This document shows positions 50,507-61,294 of a stretch of 64,000 nt of DNA, piece by piece. The notes under the pieces are model-generated. The model saw only the letters and a program-made list of their open reading frames with translations, searched no databases and was not told the origin of the DNA. Position 1 is the stretch's first letter, and each line of letters begins with the position of its first letter. The position numbers were made by a program, and so were the translations under genes. The DNA comes from Bacillota bacterium. Its GTDB lineage: Bacteria; Bacillota; Clostridia; DSM-8532. Where the stretch lies: NCBI GenBank assembly GCA_022702935.2, contig JAKIML020000077.1:1-64000 (forward strand), in the 5' to 3' direction.

Positions 50507-53500
50507 ATGCGGAAGAAAATAATGGCCCTCATCTTGATTCTTGTTCTGTCAGTGACACTCCTTAGCCCCTTGTCCCCCACGCTGACAGTGTCGGCCGACT
50601 CCTACAGAAGCGGAATCAGCATTGTCCCCGAGAAGGAGAATGAAGCAGGGGTGGATCCGGAAAGCGGATTTATACTGACCTCTGAGCAGGATATTACCTT
50701 GGAGGAAGTAAAGTCCAGGGTTTCCTTCAGAGACGAAGCTGTGAGCTTTACCGTGACACCCTTAGCCAACGGACGGTTTCTGCTTAAACCCACCCAGCCA
50801 CTCGGTCAGAACCGGGTTTATTTTATTGATGTACAAACAAAGGATGGAAGAACCGTCAGTTTTGCCTTTCAAACCAAACGGGACTTTATGGTGCTGGGAA
50901 GCCTGCCGGCCAGCATGACCTCCGAGGTCCCGCTGGATACCGGAATCGAGATCTATTTCTCCTATCCCGATGTCCAGAAAATCGACCAATACTTTGAAAT
51001 CACCCCTAAGGTGGAAGGCCGCTTTGAAAGCAATGGCTATACCACGGTTTTCATTCCCAAAAAACTGGAACCGGCAACCCTTTATACCGTGAGAATCAAG
51101 AAGGGACTGACCACAGCCAATGGTGCCGCAACGCTTGCTGAGGATTATGTTTTTTCCTTTGAAACCTCCTCCAAACCTGGCAGCACCGCCGACCCCTATC
51201 CTGGATCCCTTTATGTGAATAATGCATGGATGGAGTTCGGCACCCAGGAAAAGCCCGCCGTCGGCTTTGACCTCTATTTGCGGCAGGCAGTGTCCCAGGC
51301 CGATGTCACCCTTAAGGCCTATCGTTTTAAGACCCTTGATGATTTTATCAAGGCCATCAGAGATAAGGAGCAGGTTCCCTCCTGGGCCCCTTATGCCACC
51401 ATGAAGGGCATGATACCGACCGGCAATCTTGATAAGGTTATGGAGTTCACACAGCGTTTTGATTTGACGCAATGGCAGGCCAAGTATATGTTCTTCCCCG
51501 AGACCCTGCCCCAGGGTTATTACCTTATCGAGCTTTCCCATGATAAACTTGTCTCCCAGGCCTTCCTCCAGATTTCCGATGTGGCCGCCTACTCGGTGAG
51601 CGACAAAGCCCGGACAGTGTTCTGGCTGAATGATCTGGTCACCGGCTACACCGTGAAGGATGCTGAAATCTATGATTTGAACACCGGCAATAGCCAAAAG
51701 ACTGATGCCGCAGGATTAGCCGCCCTGCCGGCCACCACAAAGACCGGGAATGGGGATTTGATGACCCAGGATCTATACAGGGTCACAACGGTGGATGGCA
51801 AACAGAGCCTTATCAATACCGGCTACTCCTATGATACCGATTATACCCCCACCTACCTGCCCAATTATAATGAGGGCTTGTACTGGCGCTATATGCAAAC
51901 CGACCGGACCCTTTACAAACCCGATGATACCGTCCATTTCTGGGGCTTTATCAAAAGCCGTGTCGATGGAAAGATTCCTGGAGAGGTCACGGTGGAGCTT
52001 TCCAACGGCGGCTATTACTATCCCATGACTAAGGCCATGAGCCGTTTTATGCCCTTCCTCTCCCAGCCCCTGGAGGCCCTTACCCTTAAAACCAGCGGTG
52101 GATTTTATGAGGGCAGTATGGCTCTTCCCGCTCTGGACCCCGGCTATTACACCCTGACGGTTAAGGCTGGCGATGAGGTCCTTTCGAGCACTTACTTTAA
52201 TGTGGAGAACTATATCAAACCCCAATACAAGATTGAAATTACCTCCGACAAAAAAGCTGTCTTTGTGGGAGAGCCCATCACCTTTACCGTTAAGGCCTCC
52301 TTCTTCGATGGAACCCCTGTCTCCAATGTGAGCCTGAATTACAATATCCATGGCTATTCCTCCTCCGAAAGGGGCCTGGGTACTACGGATGCTCAGGGTG
52401 TCTTCAAGGTTCAATACGTCCCCGATTACACCACTGACATGCAGGGTCAGTGCTACTACAGCATTTACGTCAATGCCAACTTCCCTGAGACCGGGGATGT
52501 GACCGAATATTACAGCTTCTATGTATTTGCCAATGATATGACCTATTGGGCTCAAAACTGGATTGAGGATAACAAGGGAATTGTCAATGTATCAGTAAGC
52601 GCCATTACGCTGGATTCCCTCAATGATGACGATCCCAATAACGATAACTATGTGGGTCATCCCATCGCCCAAAAGAATGTCAGGATCAAGCTCATCCATT
52701 CGTATTATGAAAAGATCGAGGTTGGCGATACCTATGATCCCATTAATAAAGTGGTCAGAAAGAACTACGAATACCGTGAAAAGCGCAACACACTGTATGA
52801 AGCCACGGTAACCACCGACAAGGATGGTGCGGCCCGTTATGAATTCCCTGTAGACCCTAAGGCCGAGGGCAACTATATTGCCGAGATCAGTCTGGCCGAC
52901 AGCAAGAACCGTACCATAAAGGGCGAGCAATGGATCTATAAAAGCGGCATGACCTATCAGACAGATTATGAGTACTACACGCTCAATACCGATAAAGAGG
53001 CTTACAGGGCCAATGAACCGGTAAACGCCCAGGTGTTTAAGAATGAGAAACCCATGGGAGATGCCCCCACCCTCTTTGTGGAATCCCGCAATGGAATACA
53101 GAGCTATTGGTTTAATCTCAAGCCCTCTGCCACCAGGAGATTCCCTGAAAGTTATGCGCCCAACTATTATCTGGACGCCATTATCTTTACAGGCAAGAGC
53201 TATGTTCAGGCCCAGACACCGGTACGCTACGACTATGATGAAAAGAAGCTCCTGCTGGAGATAAGGACCGATAAATCCAGCTATAAACCCGGCGACAGCA
53301 TGACCATCTCGGTAAAAGCCACCGATATCAACGGCAAACCGGTTCCCGCCAAAGTGAATCTTTCCCTGGTGGATGAAGCCCTGCTGAAGTTGTCCAATCA
53401 GTACATTGATCCCCTGGGCCAGCTTTATTCCTGGATTGGCAGCGGCATCATCCGGAATTCCACCAGCAGGGATACGAATTATGCCGGCTATGGCATCCGG

Positions 53501-55492
53501 CTGACCAGTGGTGCCATACCATCGGGTTCGGTCACTTTCAGCAAGAATGCCTCCATGCCGGCAGCCCAAGACGAATTCAAAGCCGACCAGGCTGCCATGG
53601 CTGGATTGGGCAGTTCTACACAGGTACGCTCAGACTTTAAGGATACCGCCCTTTTCAAGACCATCACTCTGGATGAAAAGGGTATGGGCACCTATACCTT
53701 CAAGCTGCCCGACAATATTACCTCCTTCAAATTGGCCGCTGCCGCCGTTTCCGAAGATTTGCATGCAGGAAGCGATATGCAGTCCACCCGTGTCACTATG
53801 CCCTTCTTCATCAATGATGCCTTAAGCTATGACTATCTGGTGGGCGATAAGCCCTATGTGGGCCTGTCGGCTTACGGTGAAGAGCTTAAGGAGGGTGAAA
53901 CCGTCAGCTTTGAGCTGACCATCAAGGAGCTTCCTGATTATAAGGCATCCGCCACAGCCAAGGCCTTTGAGCGGGTTAATCTGGCCCTCCCCGCCCTGGA
54001 GGAAGGCACCTATACCCTGGTTCTCAGCGGAAAGTCCGCCTCGGGACTTGAGGATGCCCTCAGCCGCACCATTACGGTCCATTCCTCCTACAGAACCATT
54101 GAGGCTGCAGTTTTGAAGGCACTGACCCCGGGAACTACCCCGGATGCCGGCAAGAGCGGGCTGACTACACTTATCTTCGCTGATGCCGGCAGGGGCAGCC
54201 TGATTCAGGCATTGCACAACCTGTCATGGGCCTCTGGCAAACGCCTGGATCAGAAGCTGGTGGCCAACAGCGCCAGAAAGCTTTTGATGGAAATCATTAA
54301 GGATGAAAGCTATTGGCTTGATACCATTGAGGTCAATCCATCGGATTACAGGAATGAGGACGGCGGTTATGGCATCCTTCCCTATGCCGGAAGCGACGTA
54401 AGCTTTACAGCCCTCATCGCCCCCCTGCTGAAGGAGATTTCAGATACCACCGCCCTTAAGATGTATTTCTATAATGCGCTCTATAACGAAAACAAGGTTT
54501 CTGCCGCCGTCCTTTATGGTCTGGCTGCTCTGGGCGAGCCCGTGCTTCTGGATCTTAACCGGGCTTCTGCCACAGAAAATCTCACCCTTGAGGACTATAC
54601 GCTGTTGGCCCTGGCCTATGATGCCCTGGGGGACAGTACCGCGGCAAAGAGTCTTTATGAAAGGAAGATAAGCCCGAAGCTAGAGCGGAAGGACCCCTAT
54701 ATCCGCGTAAAGATTTCCAACAACGACACCGATGCTTCTTACAAGCAGACTGCCCTGGTGGCTGTTCTGGCCTCAAGGCTTGACAGTGCCGATGCGCCTA
54801 AGCTCTTTAGCTATGTGGAGAACAACACCTCAAAGACCCAGTATGTGGGTGTGGAAAAGATACTCTATTTAAAGGATCAGGCTCAGAAGCTTCCCGACAC
54901 CCAGGCCGCCTTTACCTGGACCTATGCCGGAAGAACTGAAACAGCAGAGCTTAAGAACGGCTCCTGTGAAGTGCTTAAGATACCCTCGGTAAAGATCAAT
55001 GAACTTAAGATCACCAATGTTCAGGGCAATGTCTCGGTGCTGTCCTTGTATACCGCACCCTATACCCAAGACACCAGGAATGACTCGGGGGTAACCATCC
55101 AGCGCAAATACTACAACGCGTATACCGGTGAGGAAACCACCACCTTTAAGCCCAATGACCTGGTGAAGGTTGAAATCACCTATACCATTGACAAGAGCGC
55201 CATTGACAACACTTATGAACTGAGTGATTATTGCCCCGCTGGCTTGAAGCCCATAGATAACCCCTGGAGCTACGGCATCCGTGAGTTGATGGGCTGCTTG
55301 TATCGCCAGTTTGACGGACAAAAGGTCACCTTTGTGATCGGTAAGGATACCACCTATTCTAAGCCCCTGGTCTACTATGCCAGAGTGGCCAGCCCCGGTG
55401 AATACCGGGTTGAGGGTACCGTGGCTCAGGGCTCCATTGTCAAATCCTCCATTGTAACCCTGGAGGATGCCACCCTGACCATCACGCCTTAA
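50507..55492 (+). CDS. Secreted alpha-2-macroglobulin-like protein without thioester motif
   Basis: A 1661-residue protein with a signal peptide (KKIMALILILVLSVTLLSPL, cleavage near ADS at 31). An Ig-like (Big_5/SbsA) region spans about 100-230. An MG2-like domain begins TDRTLYKPDDTVHFWGFI (near 465). Further MG repeats follow: YKPGDSMTISVKATDINGKPV near 925. The A2M domain FKTITLDEKGMGTYTFKLPD lies near 1050. An alpha-helical TED-like region begins FADAGRGSLIQALHNLSWAS (near 1225), where protease-trapping relatives carry the thioester CxEQ. That motif is absent, so covalent trapping is unlikely. No lipobox and no PBP1C gene nearby. GGGAGG precedes the ATG. It may inhibit proteases or act structurally at the cell surface. 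Confidence 0.82.
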   Translation: MRKKIMALILILVLSVTLLSPLSPTLTVSADSYRSGISIVPEKENEAGVDPESGFILTSEQDITLEEVKSRVSFRDEAVSFTVTPLANGRFLLKPTQPLGQNRVYFIDVQTKDGRTVSFAFQTKRDFMVLGSLPASMTSEVPLDTGIEIYFSYPDVQKIDQYFEITPKVEGRFESNGYTTVFIPKKLEPATLYTVRIKKGLTTANGAATLAEDYVFSFETSSKPGSTADPYPGSLYVNNAWMEFGTQEKPAVGFDLYLRQAVSQADVTLKAYRFKTLDDFIKAIRDKEQVPSWAPYATMKGMIPTGNLDKVMEFTQRFDLTQWQAKYMFFPETLPQGYYLIELSHDKLVSQAFLQISDVAAYSVSDKARTVFWLNDLVTGYTVKDAEIYDLNTGNSQKTDAAGLAALPATTKTGNGDLMTQDLYRVTTVDGKQSLINTGYSYDTDYTPTYLPNYNEGLYWRYMQTDRTLYKPDDTVHFWGFIKSRVDGKIPGEVTVELSNGGYYYPMTKAMSRFMPFLSQPLEALTLKTSGGFYEGSMALPALDPGYYTLTVKAGDEVLSSTYFNVENYIKPQYKIEITSDKKAVFVGEPITFTVKASFFDGTPVSNVSLNYNIHGYSSSERGLGTTDAQGVFKVQYVPDYTTDMQGQCYYSIYVNANFPETGDVTEYYSFYVFANDMTYWAQNWIEDNKGIVNVSVSAITLDSLNDDDPNNDNYVGHPIAQKNVRIKLIHSYYEKIEVGDTYDPINKVVRKNYEYREKRNTLYEATVTTDKDGAARYEFPVDPKAEGNYIAEISLADSKNRTIKGEQWIYKSGMTYQTDYEYYTLNTDKEAYRANEPVNAQVFKNEKPMGDAPTLFVESRNGIQSYWFNLKPSATRRFPESYAPNYYLDAIIFTGKSYVQAQTPVRYDYDEKKLLLEIRTDKSSYKPGDSMTISVKATDINGKPVPAKVNLSLVDEALLKLSNQYIDPLGQLYSWIGSGIIRNSTSRDTNYAGYGIRLTSGAIPSGSVTFSKNASMPAAQDEFKADQAAMAGLGSSTQVRSDFKDTALFKTITLDEKGMGTYTFKLPDNITSFKLAAAAVSEDLHAGSDMQSTRVTMPFFINDALSYDYLVGDKPYVGLSAYGEELKEGETVSFELTIKELPDYKASATAKAFERVNLALPALEEGTYTLVLSGKSASGLEDALSRTITVHSSYRTIEAAVLKALTPGTTPDAGKSGLTTLIFADAGRGSLIQALHNLSWASGKRLDQKLVANSARKLLMEIIKDESYWLDTIEVNPSDYRNEDGGYGILPYAGSDVSFTALIAPLLKEISDTTALKMYFYNALYNENKVSAAVLYGLAALGEPVLLDLNRASATENLTLEDYTLLALAYDALGDSTAAKSLYERKISPKLERKDPYIRVKISNNDTDASYKQTALVAVLASRLDSADAPKLFSYVENNTSKTQYVGVEKILYLKDQAQKLPDTQAAFTWTYAGRTETAELKNGSCEVLKIPSVKINELKITNVQGNVSVLSLYTAPYTQDTRNDSGVTIQRKYYNAYTGEETTTFKPNDLVKVEITYTIDKSAIDNTYELSDYCPAGLKPIDNPWSYGIRELMGCLYRQFDGQKVTFVIGKDTTYSKPLVYYARVASPGEYRVEGTVAQGSIVKSSIVTLEDATLTITP

Positions 55493-56184
55493 GCGTCATG
55501 GGCGCTGTTTGCAGAAACACTGAATAGATTCCACGGAAACTGATCGGGAGGAGGGGATGTAAAGCACATCCCCTCTTTTTTTGTGGGATGCTCAATGGAG
55601 AGGCTATGGGACCAAAGGGCCAGTGGCCCCCGATACTTGCCCTGATAGCCGTATTTCACATCCCCTACCAGGGGTGTGCCCTGATGGGACATTTGGACAC
55701 GGATTTGATGGCTGCGTCCAGTAATCAGCCGTATCTTAACAAGGCTTAAGTCCTGAACAGTTTGAAGCACCTCATACTCCAGAATGGCCTCCTTGGCCTG
55801 GGGCGTTCCCGGCTTAACCACCTTGACCGTATTGCTTTGGGTATTCTTTAAAAGATAGTCCGACAAACGCCCAGCCTTTGCCCTGGGACGGCCCTGCACC
55901 ACACAGAGATAGGTTTTCTCCATCTTATGCTCACGAATGAGCGCAGAAAGACGGGACGCCGCTTTTGAGGTTCGGGCAAAAACCATGACACCCCCCACGG
56001 GTCTGTCCAGTCTATGTACCAGGCCTAAAAACACATTGCCCGGCTTTTGATAGCGGTTCTTGATATCCTCCTTAAGAAGGCTCAATAAGTCCAAAGCCCC
56101 GCTGATATCCTCCTGAACAGGGATATCGGGGGGCTTGACCACTGCTAATATATGATTGTCCTCATACAAGATCCGAATATTCAC
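55489..56184 (-). CDS. RluA-family pseudouridine synthase
   Basis: A 231-residue enzyme lacking an S4 domain. Catalytic HRLDRPVGGVMVFARTSKAA (Asp near residue 56), then LITGRSHQIRVQMSHQGTPLVGDVKYG. It probably isomerises uridine in rRNA or tRNA. GTG start. Its stop codon shares the palindromic TTAA with the convergent macroglobulin-like gene. Confidence 0.92.
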   Translation of the reverse strand: MNIRILYEDNHILAVVKPPDIPVQEDISGALDLLSLLKEDIKNRYQKPGNVFLGLVHRLDRPVGGVMVFARTSKAASRLSALIREHKMEKTYLCVVQGRPRAKAGRLSDYLLKNTQSNTVKVVKPGTPQAKEAILEYEVLQTVQDLSLVKIRLITGRSHQIRVQMSHQGTPLVGDVKYGYQGKYRGPLALWSHSLSIEHPTKKEGMCFTSPPPDQFPWNLFSVSANSAHDA

Positions 56185-56236
56185 ACCTAACTTAACCTTC
56201 CATGAATCAGCTTTTTTAAATATATCGTCCCTTCCT

Positions 56237-56941
56237 TTAAAAAAGATGACTGATCATTTCGGCCAGTTTGATTCTTGAGCTTTCCACCCATTCTATAATG
56301 CGAAACTTTACCTTGATGGCTACATTGCTCTTGTCGGTCACATCGGTAATCAGGCTGTAGGCATCTTCACTGAGGCCATCCTTCAGCTCGCTCATGGCAT
56401 CCTCGTCCATTCTCAGGCTATGGGCATCGGCGACACACAGGGGCGGAAACATCACACACCACCAGTTCTGGCCCTGGGCCTCACCCAGTTCCACCCGAAC
56501 AGCCTCATACATTCCGGCAGGCAGGGTCACGCCTTCATAGGCCTTGGTGGGGAAGGAAAAGACGCCGTACCGAACGTTTGCCGTCTCCCTGGAGCCGTTT
56601 TCCTTTAAAACCTCATTGGCAATCTGCTTAATTTCGGGAAGACTATTCTTAAGGTATTGGGCGGCCTCCTCCCGGGTAGCGCCGTCGGGATACTTCTGGT
56701 GCATATGCTCAAGAATGGCGTCCCTGACCTTCAGCTTCAGGGCTTGATCCTGGGCTGAGTCACTGTTGGCCACAATGTGGAGCCTAACCACATGATCGGC
56801 GATCTCCCCTTGTATGCTGCCGCTGTAGATGATGCAAATGATGAGCACAACCAGCAGAAACTTGGCTGCCGCCGAAAGAAAATGCGCTATAGAAGAAGCT
56901 TCCTGCAGTCTCATCAGGATTCTTTTATTGTTAAATACCAT
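56237..56941 (-). CDS. spoIIR: Stage II sporulation protein R
   Basis: A 234-residue protein with an N-terminal membrane helix (FLLVVLIICIIYSGSI, about 27-42) and the SpoIIR core VVRLHIVANSDSAQDQALKLKVRDAI, VRVELGEAQGQNWWCVMFPPLC. Made in the forespore and secreted to trigger SpoIIGA to process pro-sigma-E in the mother cell. It shows the organism belongs to an endospore-forming lineage. ATG 56941 chosen over GTG 56950 because AAGGTG then has proper spacing. Confidence 0.95.
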   Translation of the reverse strand: MVFNNKRILMRLQEASSIAHFLSAAAKFLLVVLIICIIYSGSIQGEIADHVVRLHIVANSDSAQDQALKLKVRDAILEHMHQKYPDGATREEAAQYLKNSLPEIKQIANEVLKENGSRETANVRYGVFSFPTKAYEGVTLPAGMYEAVRVELGEAQGQNWWCVMFPPLCVADAHSLRMDEDAMSELKDGLSEDAYSLITDVTDKSNVAIKVKFRIIEWVESSRIKLAEMISHLF

Positions 56942-57055
56942 CCCAATCACCTTCCATTTAACTGACCTAGTTTAATTATTCTCTAAATCCATTTTTTAAA
57001 TTCAACCGGTCAGATTTCCCATGGAAGGGACGACATAAAGACGTTTAAAATGCGT

Positions 57056-57466
57056 TCATTTGATTCTGGAAATACAGGTGGATACAGAATAGTTCCCGAA
57101 ACAAAGGACCTTATCCAAAAAGGCATCAAATTCCTGCTCGCCCGAGGCATTCACCTTCAAAAGAATACAACCGCCGCCTGAAATCCTGTAGGCCTCCACT
57201 ACAAGGTCACTTTCTCTCAAAAAATCCATAAACTCGGCATGATTATTGGATTTCATATAGACAACCACATAGGCATTCAGGGGTTTGCCCAGTTTCTCAT
57301 GATTGAGTCTGAGGGTGAAACCTTCAATCACGCCCACATCCTGGAGCCTGGCAATTCTTGCTGCCACCGCTTGCCCTGTCATATGTACCATTTTCCCAAT
57401 CTCTTTTAGTTGGGCTCTTGAGTTCTGCTTTAATAGCTCAATGATTTTCAAGTCGGTCTGATCCAT
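57056..57466 (-). CDS. Lrp/AsnC-family regulator
   Basis: A 136-residue regulator: HTH (TDLKIIELLKQNSRAQLKEIGKMVHMTGQAVAARIARLQD) and a RAM ligand-binding domain (AYVVVYMKSNNHAEFMDFL). The ATG at 57466 has AAGGA eight bases upstream; a longer frame upstream is not Lrp-like. Divergent from the MBL-hydrolase gene 170 bases away, which it may control. Confidence 0.9.
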   Translation of the reverse strand: MDQTDLKIIELLKQNSRAQLKEIGKMVHMTGQAVAARIARLQDVGVIEGFTLRLNHEKLGKPLNAYVVVYMKSNNHAEFMDFLRESDLVVEAYRISGGGCILLKVNASGEQEFDAFLDKVLCFGNYSVSTCISRIK

Positions 57467-57639
57467 AATAAAAATCCTTTCACGGTGAAAGTTGAGCGGC
57501 CCATATTCTTTTTCGGCACAATTGAAAAGGACATTCCGCATCTCTAAAATGAACCCTGTAAGAGTAATTTTATCCCAGATAAGGGGTAAGTTCAATGAAA
57601 CCCTTGTCTAACCATGAAGAACATATAAGGAGGCTTATT

Positions 57640-58404
57640 ATGGACTTTTTACACATTCGGCATGCAACCAGTCTCATCACATACCAGGGACTAAAAATAC
57701 TGATTGATCCTGTCTTAGCGCCCAAGGGACATGTACCGCCCATCGCTATGACGCCTTGCCCCAATAGAAACCCCACAGTCGAGCTCCCCTTTGGCGATGA
57801 GGCGCTGGCAAAGCATTTGTCCACATTGGATCTCATCCTGGTCACCCACCGGCACCAGGATCATTATGATAACGTGGCCAAAGAAACCCTTCCCAAGCAC
57901 ATCCCTGTACTATGCCAGCCCCAGGATGAGGCCGCCTTCATCAGCGATGGTTTTGCCACGGTGCTTCCTGTTTCGGATACCTTAAACTTCAAGGGTATAC
58001 AGGTTTCTAAAACAGAAGGCCAGCATGGACTGGGTCGAAAGGATCTGGGCCCTGTTTCGGGTTTTGTCCTTAAGGCGGATTCTGAACCCCTTGCCTATTT
58101 TGCAGGGGACACGGTCTGGTGCCCCGAGGTTGAAAATGCGCTGCTGGAGCATCGGCCCCATGTGGTTGTGGTCAATGCAGGCGGCGCGGGATTTCTCACA
58201 GGCACACCCATAACCATGACCCATGAGGATATTGGCCATATCATGAAAATAGACCCCCATACGAGGGTCATTGCCGTTCATATGGAGGCCATCAATCACT
58301 GTGTCCAAAGCCGTCAGGAGCTTGAGCAAAGAGCCCGTGAACATGAATATCTGCACCGGCTTCTCATTCCCAAGGACGGACAGGAGCTTATCAATATCCA
58401 TTAA
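57640..58404 (+). CDS. MBL-fold metal-dependent hydrolase (UlaG-like)
   Basis: A 254-residue metallo-beta-lactamase-fold protein: DFLHIRHATSLITYQGLKILIDP start, metal motif VTHRHQDHYDN near residue 70 (HxHxDH), YFAGDTVW and HMEAINHC near the end. AGGAGG six bases before the ATG at 57640. Substrate unknown; relatives include lactonases and related hydrolases. Confidence 0.88.
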   Translation: MDFLHIRHATSLITYQGLKILIDPVLAPKGHVPPIAMTPCPNRNPTVELPFGDEALAKHLSTLDLILVTHRHQDHYDNVAKETLPKHIPVLCQPQDEAAFISDGFATVLPVSDTLNFKGIQVSKTEGQHGLGRKDLGPVSGFVLKADSEPLAYFAGDTVWCPEVENALLEHRPHVVVVNAGGAGFLTGTPITMTHEDIGHIMKIDPHTRVIAVHMEAINHCVQSRQELEQRAREHEYLHRLLIPKDGQELINIH

Positions 58405-58591
58405 CCTTAGCAAATGGGAGTTTCCCAAAACTTAAAATGAGCCATGATGGTCTCATCTTCCAGCAGACCTCGTCGCAGGAAGTTGTCTATGCTCAATCTT
58501 TCTTTTACCTCACTCGAGCTGCGATTTTCGCATGACAACATTCAACTGCTCCTGTAAGTCTTATCAGGTGAGAACATCATGGCATTCTATT

Positions 58592-58615
58592 GGCTGTTTT
58601 TAAGGCAGCCTTTTT
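58592..58615 (+). terminator. Possible terminator after the MBL gene
   Basis: GGCTG-nine bases-CAGCC then five T. The stem is only five to six pairs. The region 58405-58591 holds no other gene I can see. Confidence 0.5.
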
Positions 58616-58629
58616 GTCATTCATTCCGT

Positions 58630-60312
<1,683 letters not shown>

Positions 60313-60411
60313 TTATAAAAAACTGTTACAAGCTCGGTAACCCGCTTAAGAAGCCTCTGTTTCAAGGCGCAGCGTCAAAACTCAGTCAGGACAATATGAA
60401 TTCTTTCCCTT

Positions 60412-60466
60412 TTGAAAGGGCCCCCATCTTCCGATATAATAAATAGTAAAGAAGATGGAGGCCCTT
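60412..60466 (+). promoter_or_regulatory. Promoter and ribosome site joined by a 16-bp inverted repeat
   Basis: TTGAAA (60412-60417), 17 bases, TATAAT (60435-60440). Left arm AAGGGCCCCCATCTTC (60416-60431) lies in the promoter spacer; right arm GAAGATGGAGGCCCTT (60451-60466) carries the GGAGG ribosome site and ends at the ATG. Arms match at 15 of 16 positions with a 19-base loop containing the -10. RNA made from this promoter lacks the left arm, but read-through RNA would fold and hide the ribosome site. Confidence 0.75.
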
Positions 60467-61171
60467 ATGTATATTCCCGATGTATCAAGTATTTTGAATC
60501 AAAAGCTTAGCGAGGTTCAAAGCCGCTTGCCCATCAAGCTTAATATAAAGCTCCAAAACGATGTCAGCTTTGGTGAAGTCCTTAATACTTCCTCCAATGT
60601 TTCTGAAACCTCCGAAACCACGCAGAATACCAACACGGAGGAATCGGCGGCTCCCGTTATTGACAACGCGCTTATCCACAAGCTGAACGGCAGCAAGAAA
60701 TCCAAGACCAAGTATCCGCTGGTTTCAGGCTCCTATGAGTCGGTCTATACCCGTTTGTCCCAGGCCGAGATTCAGGAGCTCATGCCCAGAATTGATGCGG
60801 CCATTAATAAGTATTCGGACCAGTTTGGTCTGGACCCTAAGCTGGTGCGTGCCGTTATTAAGCAGGAATCGGGGTTCCAGCCCCTTGCCCTGTCTACCTC
60901 GGGTGCCATGGGGCTTATGCAGCTCATGCCGGGCACAGCCGCAGGCCTGGGGGTCACCGATGCCTACAATATCGAGCAGAATATTAAGGGCGGCACCCAG
61001 TATCTTTACTATCAGCTAAAAGCCTTTGACGGTGACCTGAAACTGGCTCTGGCAGCCTATAATGCGGGACCCAATGCCGTGAGAAAATACAATGGCATCC
61101 CCCCTTATGAGCAGACCCAGGACTATGTGAAAAAGGTTTTAAAGTATTACGAAATGTATAAGGCCATGTAG
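60467..61171 (+). CDS. Lytic transglycosylase (SLT domain)
   Basis: A 234-residue protein. C-terminal SLT domain: IKQESGFQPLALSTSGAMGLMQLMPGTA (catalytic Glu near residue 136), AYNAGPNAVRKYNGIPPY. The first 80 residues are a Ser/Thr-rich low-complexity region and there is no signal peptide, so export is unexplained. It cleaves peptidoglycan. GGAGG five bases before the ATG at 60467. Confidence 0.9.
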   Translation: MYIPDVSSILNQKLSEVQSRLPIKLNIKLQNDVSFGEVLNTSSNVSETSETTQNTNTEESAAPVIDNALIHKLNGSKKSKTKYPLVSGSYESVYTRLSQAEIQELMPRIDAAINKYSDQFGLDPKLVRAVIKQESGFQPLALSTSGAMGLMQLMPGTAAGLGVTDAYNIEQNIKGGTQYLYYQLKAFDGDLKLALAAYNAGPNAVRKYNGIPPYEQTQDYVKKVLKYYEMYKAM

Positions 61172-61184
61172 TTCATACACAGGC

Positions 61185-61257
61185 TTATCCACACAATCCA
61201 CAGAGTTTTCCACAGGTAAAACGGGCAATACAAGCGATTTTTATGCATATTTCCACA
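61185..61257. promoter_or_regulatory. Cluster of DnaA-box-like sites
   Basis: TTATCCACA (61185-61193, exact consensus), CAATCCACA (61194-61202), TTTTCCACA (61206-61214) and ATTTCCACA (61249-61257), all on the plus strand in 73 bases. The sites lie between the transglycosylase and tsaD genes. Confidence 0.6.
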
Positions 61258-61294
61258 ACTTGCACAGTGGAATATCCCAATGAATCGGTGGATA

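Noticed and set aside
50762-51697. 311-codon minus-strand ORF (and others at 51773-52555 and 52592-53569)
   Set aside because: Complementary shadows of the macroglobulin-like gene; Gly/Ile-rich without motifs or ribosome sites.
57570-57900. Small minus-strand ORFs opposite the MBL-hydrolase start
   Set aside because: They mirror the MBL gene, which has a clean AGGAGG site and the HxHxDH motif.
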